A stretch of 64,000 nucleotides of DNA from Bacillus_I endophytica_A (GTDB lineage: Bacteria > Bacillota > Bacilli > Bacillales > Bacillaceae_H). Below, in pieces: positions 16,807-25,255 of the stretch. The notes beneath the pieces were generated by a model that worked only from the letters and a program-made list of their open reading frames with translations, did no database searches and was not told the origin of the DNA. The translations under genes were made by a program, and so were the position numbers. How positions within the stretch are numbered: position 1 is the first letter of the stretch; every line of letters begins with the position of its first letter. The DNA lies in assembly GCF_026790145.1 (NCBI RefSeq), contig NZ_JALAMS010000011.1:62001-126000 (forward strand), in the 5' to 3' direction.

Positions 16807-17139
16807 ATGATGCTATTTGATATAAAACATAAACTTTATTATGAAGCAATCAATACCTCTAGACCGCTTATGTCACTTTCTCATCAAGGACGAACATGGG
16901 GGTATGTTCCTAAATTACTAAACGGAAAGAAAACGAAGTTTTGGGTAGATTATACTCATGGTCGCTATATGTACTTTGAACATGATCAAAAATGGTATAG
17001 AGTACGTTATCTGCAATCTAATTACAAAAAACAAAATCATGATATTTTCAACGGAGTTCTTATTGATTTGCTTACTGAAGGCGAAGAACTTAAGCTTTTA
17101 AAAGGAAAAATTGAGAAGGACAAGCGTCTGTTAATTTAA
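16807..17139 (+). CDS. Hypothetical protein
   Basis: 110-residue soluble, basic protein rich in Tyr and Trp (for example FWVDYTHGRYMYFEHDQKWYRV). It has an AGAGGAGG ribosome site ahead of ATG-ATG and is followed by the VOC protein 63 bases later without an obvious terminator, so the two may be cotranscribed. No family recognised. Confidence 0.6.
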   Translation: MMLFDIKHKLYYEAINTSRPLMSLSHQGRTWGYVPKLLNGKKTKFWVDYTHGRYMYFEHDQKWYRVRYLQSNYKKQNHDIFNGVLIDLLTEGEELKLLKGKIEKDKRLLI

Positions 17140-17202
17140 TCTACTCCTCGTGTTTATTATCCTCCCAAAAAGGCAACAAGATAAGAAACAGGAGGTAATG
17201 TT

Positions 17203-17682
17203 ATGGTTGCTATTACACACATTGGTTTAGCTGTATCAGATTTAGATAAAGCTATTTCATGGTATAAAGACGTACTAGACTTTGAGCTTATTGCAGGACC
17301 TTACACAATGAAAGCAAAACCTGGAGAAAAAGGTGATCTAGGGCAGGATTTATGTGGTGCTGAAGTTACGCATAAGCGAAAAGCTCATCTTAGTGCTATA
17401 AATGGAGTGGGCATTGAGCTTTTTGAATTCAAGCATCCAAAAACAGAAGGAACGCCCCCTCCGCCATGGACGCCTGGTTTTTTTCATATTTGTGTGATTC
17501 ATAAAAACGTTGATGAACTAGCAGACAAGATTGTAAAAAAAGGCGGAGAGCGCGTAAGTAAAACGTGGCAGCTTCAAGAGAATAAACCTTATTATATGGT
17601 ATATTGTAAAGACCCGTTTGGAAATATGATTGAAATATACTCGAGAAGCACGGAACAAATCTATGCAAATAAAGAAGAATAA
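17203..17682 (+). CDS. VOC-family protein (glyoxalase/dioxygenase superfamily)
   Basis: 159-residue single vicinal-oxygen-chelate module pair. It starts with the typical ITHIGLAVSDLDKAISWYKDVLDFEL and ends with YMVYCKDPFGNMIEIYSRS. Candidate metal ligands are His6 of ITHIG, a central histidine in FFHICVIH, and the Glu of NMIEIY. Such proteins include lactoylglutathione lyases, epimerases and extradiol dioxygenases; the substrate is not assigned. A strong terminator follows (17682-17706). Confidence 0.82.
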   Translation: MVAITHIGLAVSDLDKAISWYKDVLDFELIAGPYTMKAKPGEKGDLGQDLCGAEVTHKRKAHLSAINGVGIELFEFKHPKTEGTPPPPWTPGFFHICVIHKNVDELADKIVKKGGERVSKTWQLQENKPYYMVYCKDPFGNMIEIYSRSTEQIYANKEE

Positions 17683-17706
17683 GCCGCTTGCTATAGCAAG
17701 CGGCTT
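17682..17706 (+). terminator. Bidirectional terminator between converging genes
   Basis: AAGCCGCTTGC / GCAAGCGGCTT stem around a TATA loop, between the VOC gene and the converging DASS transporter gene. Confidence 0.85.
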
Positions 17707-17718
17707 ATTCTTCTTTTC

Positions 17719-19119
17719 TTACCATAGTCCAAGGATTTTCCACCATAGACCACCAATAATAACCCAAATAATGAGATGAACAATTGAAATGATAAAACCA
17801 ATTGACCACCATTTATTTTGCGGAATATAGCCTGCCCCAAATAATACAGGTGCAGGTCCTACACCATAGTGAGTTGTTGCTCCAAATAAACCGGCAATGA
17901 AAGCAAGCAATAAGGCTGCAAGCATTGCTGGAGCCCCTGCAGCGAGAACAACTGATAAAAAGGCTGCATACATCGCACTAACGTGAGCTGTCCCACTTGC
18001 GAAAAAGTAGTGTGAGTAATAATAAATAATAGCAAGTATAATAAGCGCTAAGATCCAAGAATATCCACTAACAACGTTACTCATCACATCACTGAACCAT
18101 GGAATAAGACCAAGCTCATTTAAATAGGTTGCAAGCGTTACAAGAGCTGCAAACCAAACAAGCGTGTCCCATGCTGCTTTCTCATTTTTAATATCGTCCC
18201 AAGATAATACGCCTGTGAGTAATAAAACAGATAAACCGATAAGAGCTGTTGTTGTTGACGCAATATTGAAAGACTCCCCAAAAATCCATAAGATCAGAAC
18301 AAGAAAGAAAACGCCGATCATAAACTTTTCTTCCTTCTTCATCGGCCCCATTTCGGCAAGCTTTCCTTCTGCAATAGAAGCAGCTTCTGGGGTTTCTTTT
18401 ACTTCCGGTGGATAAATTTTATAAATTAACAGTGGAATTACAATCAAACTAATAATTCCAGGCACAAAGGCTGCAACGGCCCAACCTGTCCACGTAATGT
18501 TAACACCTGCTACATCATGCGCAAGTTTTGCTGAAAGTGGATTAGGCGCAAAGGCTGTTAGGAACATTGTTGAGGTAATTAAGTTTCCTTGAAATCCAAC
18601 TTTTAAAAGAAATGCTCCCATTTTACGCTCTGTTCCATCATTTGGTCTTGAGCCAAATGTCTCTGACAAAGCTGCAATGATTGGATAAATAATTCCTCCT
18701 GCGCGTGCTGTATTACTTGGAATAGCGGGCGCAAGCAATAAATCACTAACAAGGAGTGAGTACGATAGGCCAAGCGTCTTTTTTCCGAATCGCTTCACAA
18801 ACAAGTAAGCAATACGTGTGCCAAGACCTGTTTTAATAAAGCCGCGTGAAATGAAAAAGGCAATCACAATTAGCCAAATTGTTGTATTGGCAAATCCGCT
18901 TAATGTTTGGTCAATTGTTAAAACACCTGTCACTGCAACGACAGCTAAGCTCAAAATAGCAAGCGATCCCATTGGCAATGGTTTAAGAATAAAACCAATA
19001 ATTGTGGCAACAAAAATGGCTAGTAAATGCCAAGCTTTCGGGTCTACCCCACTAGGTTCTCGAATAAACCATATAAGGACTCCTACTGCTATTGTAATGA
19101 GAAAAGGAACAACTTTCAC
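17719..19119 (-). CDS. DASS-family sodium/anion symporter (SLC13 type)
   Basis: 466-residue membrane protein of the divalent-anion:sodium symporter/CitT family, with about 11-12 hydrophobic segments. Family motifs visible are LAPAIPSNTARAGGIIYPI (first SNT signature, residues ~130-150) and the late FASGTAHVSAMYAAF plus ATTHYGVGPAPVLFG block. Substrates in relatives are malate, succinate, 2-oxoglutarate or sulfate (B. subtilis YflS is nearest by memory). No two-component regulator lies next to it. Confidence 0.9.
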   Translation of the reverse strand: MKVVPFLITIAVGVLIWFIREPSGVDPKAWHLLAIFVATIIGFILKPLPMGSLAILSLAVVAVTGVLTIDQTLSGFANTTIWLIVIAFFISRGFIKTGLGTRIAYLFVKRFGKKTLGLSYSLLVSDLLLAPAIPSNTARAGGIIYPIIAALSETFGSRPNDGTERKMGAFLLKVGFQGNLITSTMFLTAFAPNPLSAKLAHDVAGVNITWTGWAVAAFVPGIISLIVIPLLIYKIYPPEVKETPEAASIAEGKLAEMGPMKKEEKFMIGVFFLVLILWIFGESFNIASTTTALIGLSVLLLTGVLSWDDIKNEKAAWDTLVWFAALVTLATYLNELGLIPWFSDVMSNVVSGYSWILALIILAIIYYYSHYFFASGTAHVSAMYAAFLSVVLAAGAPAMLAALLLAFIAGLFGATTHYGVGPAPVLFGAGYIPQNKWWSIGFIISIVHLIIWVIIGGLWWKILGLW

Positions 19120-19639
19120 GTCAGGTCACCTTCATTTCGAGGTGAATGACTATGTAAGGACATCATGTTAAACATCTTCTTTCTATAATATTTTATTCTC
19201 TTTTCTTTTACTATCCCACATTTTATTCTTTTAAATATCAAGTAAGAAAAAAAGAAAATATGTCCAGTACAAGTCTACTCCAATTGTAAAAGTGAAAAAA
19301 GGCAGAATGCAGTTATTTTAGTTATATAAGAAATTCATTAGTTTCATTATAAAACAAGCGAAAGCCACGCTCTTATTCAAGAAACGTGGCTTTTGAACAC
19401 CATCTCCAAAAGATGATTACTACCTAGTATAAATCATTTTTATTCAGAAACAAAATCAAGAAGATATTTTTAATAATATACCATGAAAAAAGTCCTAAAC
19501 TCCTCTTTTTAAAGGTGACTTTACAACTAATAATTAAACCCTTTTAAGAAACTAAAAATATTCCCTTTTTATCATTTTTTGTAACAACTCCTAATATCAT
19601 CCTTTTATTGGTATTATTAATTTGAGGGGGTATCTAATT

Positions 19640-19792
19640 ATGGAGCGAATAGATGAGCTAGAGATTTTAATTAATTCAACGCGACAACAGCTAGAATTTT
19701 ATCAGCAGTTCTATGGACCTCATAATCCAAAAACAAACCGATTGGAAGAGCAGCTCAATATCCTATTAGAACTTCAAGAAGAACATCGCTAA
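19640..19792 (+). CDS. Spo0E-like small protein without the phosphatase signature
   Basis: 50-residue helical hairpin protein: helix 1 LEILINSTRQQLEFYQQFYG, a loop PHNPKT, then helix 2 LEEQLNILLELQ. The layout matches the Spo0E aspartyl-phosphatase family, which dephosphorylates Spo0A~P. The usual SxxLD active signature in helix 2 reads E-EQ-L-N here, so the catalytic Ser and Asp are both absent. A GAGGGGG site lies 9 bases before the ATG. It may be a non-catalytic relative; the family call is tentative. Confidence 0.55.
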   Translation: MERIDELEILINSTRQQLEFYQQFYGPHNPKTNRLEEQLNILLELQEEHR

Positions 19793-19814
19793 CTTTTATA
19801 TCTTCTCAACATGC

Positions 19815-19844
19815 AAAAAAGGCGGATAGAATCCGCCTTTTTTT
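19815..19844. terminator. Bidirectional intrinsic terminator
   Basis: AAAAAAGGCGGAT / ATCCGCCTTTTTT hairpin between the Spo0E-like gene and the converging ABC ATPase gene. Confidence 0.9.
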
Positions 19845-20658
19845 AGACTGCAGCAGGTGTTTTAGCACCAATTGCTGGCATCAAGTCATATGTTAAGCAT
19901 ACAGGCTTGTTTGTTCTTGGATCACGCACAATCTCCGCATCAATTCCAAAAACCTTTCCTAATACTTCAGGGGTCATTACTTCATCAGGCGTTCCTTTAC
20001 ATACAACTTCTCCACTGTTTACAGCAATCATATAATCAGCAAATCGAGCTGCATGGTTAAGATCATGAATAACCATTGCAATTGTTCGGTTCTCCTGTTG
20101 ATTAAGCGTTTGAAGAAGCTGCAAAATCTCTAATTGATGTGCTAAGTCTAAATAAGTAGTTGGCTCATCAAGTAAAAGCAAATCTGTTTCTTGTGCAAGA
20201 ACCATAGCAATCCAAACACGCTGACGTTGCCCGCCTGATAAAGCTTCAAGGGAACGGTCTTTAAACTCTAACATCCCTGTTACTTCAAGAGCCCAATAAA
20301 TAATATTTTTATCGCTTTCCTTCAGTTTTCCGAATCCTTTTTGGTGTGGAAAACGTCCATATGAAACAAGTTCAGCTACTGTTAAGCCACCTGGAGATTC
20401 TGGAATTTGGGGTAAAATTGCCATCTTTTTCGCAATCTCCTTTGTAGATTGCTTTTGAATAGCTTTACCATCTAAGTAAATATCGCCTGACGTTGGTTTT
20501 AAAATACGTGACATTGTTTTTAAAATTGTTGATTTTCCGCATCCGTTTGGTCCAATAATTGTGGTGATTTTTCCTTTTGGGATTTCCACTGTTAAGTCGC
20601 TTACAATTTTACGATCTCCGTAAGAAATAGACAGCTCTTTCGTTTCCATAATAGACAT
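19843..20658 (-). CDS. Iron-siderophore ABC transporter ATP-binding protein (YusV/FecE-like)
   Basis: 271-residue ATPase of the FecE/FhuC/YusV family that powers ferric-siderophore uptake. Walker A GPNGCGKST, Q-loop LPQIPE, signature LSGGQRQR, Walker B LLLLDEPTTYLD and H-loop IHDLNHA are all intact. The start at 20658 follows GAGGTGG by 7 bases; the upstream in-frame ATG at 20754 has none. No permease or binding protein is adjacent. B. subtilis YusV is likewise a stand-alone ATPase shared by several siderophore permeases. A Fur box lies about 100 bases upstream. Confidence 0.92.
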   Translation of the reverse strand: MSIMETKELSISYGDRKIVSDLTVEIPKGKITTIIGPNGCGKSTILKTMSRILKPTSGDIYLDGKAIQKQSTKEIAKKMAILPQIPESPGGLTVAELVSYGRFPHQKGFGKLKESDKNIIYWALEVTGMLEFKDRSLEALSGGQRQRVWIAMVLAQETDLLLLDEPTTYLDLAHQLEILQLLQTLNQQENRTIAMVIHDLNHAARFADYMIAVNSGEVVCKGTPDEVMTPEVLGKVFGIDAEIVRDPRTNKPVCLTYDLMPAIGAKTPAAV

Positions 20659-20755
20659 ATCCCGTTCCACCTCTTCTTCCATCCTAAAGTTTTCTATTAA
20701 CACGTTATTATTTTTATATACACGTTTAAATTTGTGATTGATTTTTATTCTCATT

Positions 20756-20774
20756 GATAATTATAATCATTATC
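20756..20774. promoter_or_regulatory. Fur box
   Basis: Nineteen-base site GATAATTATAATCATTATC differs at one position from the classical Fur consensus (GATAATGATAATCATTATC). It lies upstream of the siderophore ATPase gene, so iron-starvation induction is expected. Confidence 0.85.
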
Positions 20775-20828
20775 ACCACTTCGGACAATACTTTTTCAAG
20801 AAAAATGAGTACTTCCCTACAAAAAGAC

Positions 20829-21656
20829 TCATTTTAACTGCTTTAATACAATCTTTTCCCACCACTTCCAAGGGAGTATTGTTTTCGCAAAAAGGTTCAG
20901 CTTTACTCCTTTGCCAACAGCATAGCGAAGTGATGGAGAGCGATGATTAGCGATTTTCGCTACTAGATCAGCTATTTCGCTCCGGTCTCCTAAACGATCC
21001 TTTCCGCCTTCAATGTAATTTTCAATTTTCTTCATTTGTGCCACGTATGCAGACTGTTCTCTTTTTGCGACCTTTTTTCCTTTTGTCCATATGTTTGTAT
21101 TATATGATCCTGGCTCTATTAGCACCACATAAACACCAAATGGTCTCATTTCAAGGCGCAAACTTTCACAAAATCCTTCAAGCGCAAACTTTGAAGAGGA
21201 ATAAGGAGAAAGGCCTGGAAATCCTATTTTCCCACTTATGCTACTAATATTAATAATAGTGCCTTTTCGATTTTGTCGCATAATTGGTAAAACAAGATTT
21301 GTAAGAGCGATGGCTCCAAACACATTTGTATCAAACTGTTGTTTAAAATCTGCTAACTCGCAGTCTTCAACAAATCCGCCTCCTGCATATCCTGCATTAT
21401 TAACAAGCACATCCACTTCATCTATTTGTGCTAGTTCTTCGCGAAAAGCTGCAAGTGATGCTTCACTCGTTACATCAAGTTCTTTTACAGTAATATATTG
21501 CTTAACTTGGAGCTGTTCAGCTTCCTCGAGCAAGTCTTTTCCTTTTGCAATATTCCTCATTGTTGCATATACATAGAACCCTTCTTGTGCAAGCCTTAAA
21601 CAAATCGCATAGCCGAACCCGCTTGAAGACCCTGTTACGATTGCATGTCGAGCCAT
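20829..21656 (-). CDS. Short-chain dehydrogenase/reductase
   Basis: 275-residue classical SDR oxidoreductase. The cofactor motif is TGSSSGFG (TGxxxGxG) near residue 8, then NNAGYAGGG (NNAG motif), the catalytic Ser in INISSISGKIG, and the YSSSKFALEG YxxxK pair. Substrate unknown. It starts 21 bases after the stop of the PP2C gene and has a ribosome site GAGGGGG, so the two are probably one operon. Confidence 0.9.
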   Translation of the reverse strand: MARHAIVTGSSSGFGYAICLRLAQEGFYVYATMRNIAKGKDLLEEAEQLQVKQYITVKELDVTSEASLAAFREELAQIDEVDVLVNNAGYAGGGFVEDCELADFKQQFDTNVFGAIALTNLVLPIMRQNRKGTIINISSISGKIGFPGLSPYSSSKFALEGFCESLRLEMRPFGVYVVLIEPGSYNTNIWTKGKKVAKREQSAYVAQMKKIENYIEGGKDRLGDRSEIADLVAKIANHRSPSLRYAVGKGVKLNLFAKTILPWKWWEKIVLKQLK

Positions 21657-21677
21657 TGTTACTCCCCCTCTTCTACC

Positions 21678-22487
21678 TTAAAACTGAAGCAAGATACCTG
21701 TCTTATCATCTGAGTGTAAGTTATTTTCACTCTCTAACTTCGCCAACTTGTATGCATAGCGTTCTAATCCTCCGGAACGAATATGTTGATATGTAGTTTC
21801 TAAACTTTCTGATGGATGAAAAAATCCATCGCTTACGAGTAATAAGCAGCTAACCTCATTTTTTTGAATCTCTCCATACTGAATATACTTTCTTACTTCT
21901 TCTTCTCCATTTGCAACAGAATAGCCATTAGGGGTGTTCGCTAGTGTTCGGTTATAACGTAAAGAATATAGAGAGTTTTTTTGGTAAAAATCTTCATCGT
22001 TGTTCTCTTTTCCTCTTAAACGCTCCATTTCTCTTTTTTGTTTTGCACGGGATCCTATCCCTTTTACCGTATCTTTCGTGAGAACAGTAACTTTGCATTC
22101 TTTATTTTCCATTACAATCATTGAATCACCAAGCTGTGCAAACTGAATTTTCTCTTTTTCCAACTTGATTAAGGCTACGCATGTTGACCAAAGTTCTTCT
22201 TTTTTATGAATTGAAATATGATGACTTTTCATCATCTCTAATAACTTTTTATTTGCTTTAACAACGGATTCTAACAAACTCTCCTCTTGTCTCACCTCTT
22301 CAGTAAAATACGCTTGAAAGCAACGAGAAGCTAGATATGCTCCATTTTGTCCTTTGCTATTTTGAAAAGGAGTGACAGGTGTTGCTCCATCAAAGACCCC
22401 ATAAATGTTTTGTTTTTCATTTATAACATAAGCATCTTCACTTACTGTCTTACTTGGAGAACATAAAAATACAGTATCAATTTTCAT
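21678..22487 (-). CDS. PP2C-family protein phosphatase
   Basis: About 269 residues. It carries PP2C (PPM) metal-site motifs in order: SEDAYV near residue 18, GVFDGATP (~32-38), STCVALI, AQLGDSMIV, LLVSDGFF and C-terminal SDDKTGI. All aspartates expected to bind the two Mn/Mg ions are present. PP2C enzymes of this kind reverse Hanks-type Ser/Thr kinases. The start ATG at 22487 has the better distance from AAGGAGAG than the one 6 bases upstream. Its partner kinase is not next door; one kinase lies 38 kb away at 60050-62683. Confidence 0.82.
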   Translation of the reverse strand: MKIDTVFLCSPSKTVSEDAYVINEKQNIYGVFDGATPVTPFQNSKGQNGAYLASRCFQAYFTEEVRQEESLLESVVKANKKLLEMMKSHHISIHKKEELWSTCVALIKLEKEKIQFAQLGDSMIVMENKECKVTVLTKDTVKGIGSRAKQKREMERLRGKENNDEDFYQKNSLYSLRYNRTLANTPNGYSVANGEEEVRKYIQYGEIQKNEVSCLLLVSDGFFHPSESLETTYQHIRSGGLERYAYKLAKLESENNLHSDDKTGILLQF

Positions 22488-22598
22488 TCTCATCTCTCCT
22501 TTTTTCCTGCTCTTATTCTTTCATTATATCAAGTTTTCCTCACAAAAAAGCTTCCCTCTTCATTATGAAGACTAGCAGCGGACTTATCCTCTATTTTA

Positions 22599-22694
22599 TT
22601 AACGTTTTTCTTTTTGTATCATAGAAGTTGCCAAAAGTAAAAGGTAGCGTTCGTCCGTTGTTAGTCTTAACCAATGTTTTACTTTGTATTTCAT
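22599..22694 (-). CDS. Very small hypothetical protein
   Basis: 31-residue basic peptide starting MKYKVKHWLRLTTDERYLLL, with a GGGAGGGAG ribosome site 5 bases before the ATG. The good site and the amphipathic composition favour a real gene, but nothing identifies it. Confidence 0.45.
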   Translation of the reverse strand: MKYKVKHWLRLTTDERYLLLLATSMIQKEKR

Positions 22695-22910
22695 TTGTCT
22701 CCCTCCCTTTTTTAACGTTTCTTGTAGCACGTCACTTTATGATATAAATGTATTCCCCGCTATCTTCGCTTCACAAACGTCCCCAACCTATAAATCGTTT
22801 GACAATATTTGATGAAATAAGATATATTTCTATCTTTTATATAAGAGCAAACTGGTTTTCTCACGAAATGTTGAAAACTAACAAAATCATTACAGAAAAA
22901 AGCAGAAGAC

Positions 22911-23408
22911 CTAATAAAACTGGCCTTCTACTTTTCCTCCTTCTATTTCTCTGTAAATATCTCTCTTTCTACGTCTTCCATATGTTTTAATTCTTGAAAG
23001 GGTCGTTTCTTCCTTTTGCTTCTCTTCGTAACGCGCTTCAAAAACTTCTTCCCAATTTCGTGAAAGATTCATCTGTTCATACCAACTTTGAAAAAGTTCA
23101 AGAGGCAGTTGAACAGTATTTAAGTCTGCTTGCACAACTTCAAGCGGTGTATAGTGTTGAGCAATATGTACGTACCATTGCCATCCTATATTTTGCGCCA
23201 CTTGAAAAGCTGTTGCTTCTTCTTTTATTTTCTGATCTCGTAAATCTTCTATGTATGAGTGCTCTTCATATTTATAATATTTAATGACAAATTTATCACA
23301 CCAATAAACGAGATCTTGGTGAGTAAACTGGTTTTTCTTTTCACAAATCATTTCTAATAAAAATCGTAAGCTTTGAGCATTATAATCTAACGTAATTCTG
23401 TTTCCCAC
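22911..23408 (-). CDS. Hypothetical protein
   Basis: 165-residue soluble, charged protein, Trp and Tyr rich (WEEVFEARYEEKQ near the end), no recognised family. A minus-strand hairpin (AGAAGGCC / GGTCTTCT then a T run, 22899-22924) overlaps its stop and acts as terminator. The 405 bases upstream to the divergent peptidase gene are very AT-rich and show no gene. Confidence 0.65.
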   Translation of the reverse strand: MGNRITLDYNAQSLRFLLEMICEKKNQFTHQDLVYWCDKFVIKYYKYEEHSYIEDLRDQKIKEEATAFQVAQNIGWQWYVHIAQHYTPLEVVQADLNTVQLPLELFQSWYEQMNLSRNWEEVFEARYEEKQKEETTLSRIKTYGRRRKRDIYREIEGGKVEGQFY

Positions 23409-23813
23409 CGCTGTACACCTCCATAAACTCTACCTCTCTTTTTTACATCGGCTAAAATATTCTAGGTTTAATAACAAATAGGATAAAAGAATTGTATAAA
23501 TAGACCTACATTCTTTAATTTCCATTCCATTTAATCCCTATCATTCTTTTACTATACTCATTTTCCTTTATTTATTGAAAATAAACCACATATTTTTAAT
23601 GGCTACACTTCAATCTTTTTCCTGTATTTCCTTTCTTATTCTTAACCTTTGAATACTAATCCTAGTATTTACTAATGTAATAAATTATCCCTACATTTCT
23701 ATTTTACTATATACATTACAAATTATTTACAACTAGTACTTTTCTAACTTAACTAAATTTTTAAAATATTATAACATTAATAATGAAAATAGTAAAAACT
23801 AGGAGGTTTTTTT

Positions 23814-25220
23814 ATGAAACGATATCCTTTTCGAAAGCCACTACTTTCTGTCGCACTTATAGCAGGACTAGCAACAAGTACTTTTGGAATCCCATCCTCT
23901 TCGTTTGCAGCTTCACAAGTTGAAACATCCGCACTTACAAAAGAAGATCAAAAAATCGTTCAAAGTGTTAATGTTAATAACATATACAGTCATATTTCCC
24001 GCTTGTCTTCACAACCAAGAGTAGCAGGCACTCCTGCTGAATACAATGCTGTTCAATACATACAGCAGAAATTTTCTTCGTATGGATATAATGTTCAAAT
24101 TCAGCCGTTTACTTTTGAAGCATATGTTCCACCAACAACACTCTCATTAGACGTTAAGAACGATAATACAGAGTACACTCCTCAAGCTTTAACATATACA
24201 GGAAATGGACAAGCAACAGGTGAGCTTCAGTACGTTGGATTAGGTACTGAAGACGATGTAAAAGACCTTGATTTGACAGGAAAAATTGCCTTAATTGAAC
24301 GTGGAAACATCTCTTTTGCTGAGAAAGTACTAAATGCAGCCAAAAAAGGAGCGGAAGCGGTAATCATTTATAACAATGAAGACGGTGAGTTAAATGGAAC
24401 GCTCGGTGGAGCTAATGATGCTTATGTTCCTGCTCTTTCTTTACCAAAAGATGTTGGTGAAAAACTCGCTAAAAAGCTTCAAGACGGAGAAACTGTAAAT
24501 GCTGAAATCGCAGTTGAAGGTTCAAAATTAGAAACACGAACTTCTCACAATGTAATTGCAACGAAAAAAGCTTCAAATCAGAAAAAAGATACAGGTGAAA
24601 TTGTCGTTGTTGGGGCCCATCATGACTCTGTTGAAGGAGCACCAGGAGCAAATGATGATGCATCAGGTGTTGCTGTAACGCTAGAGCTAGCTAGAGTGAT
24701 GGCAAAAGCTAAGACAGATACTGAACTTCGTTTTGTAACATTTGGAGCAGAAGAAAACGGTCTTATCGGCTCTACAAAATACGTAGATTCGCTTGGACAA
24801 AACGATATTTTTAGAACACGCACAATGTTCCAGCTTGATATGGTTGGAAGCAAAGATGCAGGCGATCTTGTGATGAATACCGTAAGTGGGCAGCCTAACA
24901 CAGTAACAGATGTTGCAGGCGCTGCTAGTGAACGATTGAATGGAGAACGAACTCCATATGGACAAGGAGACCGAAGCGATCACGTTCCTTTCGCTGAAGT
25001 TGGTATACCATCTGCATTATTTATTCATGAGCCAACAGAACCATGGTATCATACCCCAGATGATACGATTGACAAGATTAGTAAAGAAAAACTTCAAGAT
25101 GTAGCAGAGATCGTCGGAGCAGGCGTTTACGATATTGCTAAGATCGATCGCCTTACACAAAATGTAAAGAAACCAAAACCAATGAAAAATGTTTCAAAAG
25201 AAGTCCAAGATGTAAAATAA
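23814..25220 (+). CDS. Secreted M28-family zinc aminopeptidase with PA domain
   Basis: 468 residues with a Sec signal peptide (basic MKRYPFRK, hydrophobic core, cleavage near SFAAS). A PA (protease-associated) domain at ~130-240 includes GKIALIERGNISFAEKVLNAAKKGA. The M28 catalytic domain follows, with zinc and catalytic residues in GAHHDSVEGAPGANDDASG, FGAEENGLIGS, MFQLDMVG and the late SDHVPFAE and WYHTPDDT. This is the YwaD-type leucyl aminopeptidase. It is secreted to scavenge peptides. The AT-rich upstream region and growth-phase control cannot be resolved further. It ends in a strong bidirectional terminator. Confidence 0.93.
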   Translation: MKRYPFRKPLLSVALIAGLATSTFGIPSSSFAASQVETSALTKEDQKIVQSVNVNNIYSHISRLSSQPRVAGTPAEYNAVQYIQQKFSSYGYNVQIQPFTFEAYVPPTTLSLDVKNDNTEYTPQALTYTGNGQATGELQYVGLGTEDDVKDLDLTGKIALIERGNISFAEKVLNAAKKGAEAVIIYNNEDGELNGTLGGANDAYVPALSLPKDVGEKLAKKLQDGETVNAEIAVEGSKLETRTSHNVIATKKASNQKKDTGEIVVVGAHHDSVEGAPGANDDASGVAVTLELARVMAKAKTDTELRFVTFGAEENGLIGSTKYVDSLGQNDIFRTRTMFQLDMVGSKDAGDLVMNTVSGQPNTVTDVAGAASERLNGERTPYGQGDRSDHVPFAEVGIPSALFIHEPTEPWYHTPDDTIDKISKEKLQDVAEIVGAGVYDIAKIDRLTQNVKKPKPMKNVSKEVQDVK

Positions 25221-25221
25221 T

Positions 25222-25255
25222 AAAAGAGCAAGCCTTTTATTAGGCTTGCTCTTTT
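25222..25255. terminator. Bidirectional intrinsic terminator
   Basis: AAAAGAGCAAGCC / GGCTTGCTCTTTT hairpin between the converging aminopeptidase and SLH-protein genes. Confidence 0.9.

Noticed and set aside
19361..19394. GCCACG/CGTGGC hairpin suggesting a small RNA
   Set aside because: No convincing promoter or T tract on either strand; left as an isolated inverted repeat.
23409..23813. Gene or RNA in the AT-rich gap before the aminopeptidase
   Set aside because: Many stop codons in all frames, no ribosome sites and no stable hairpins.
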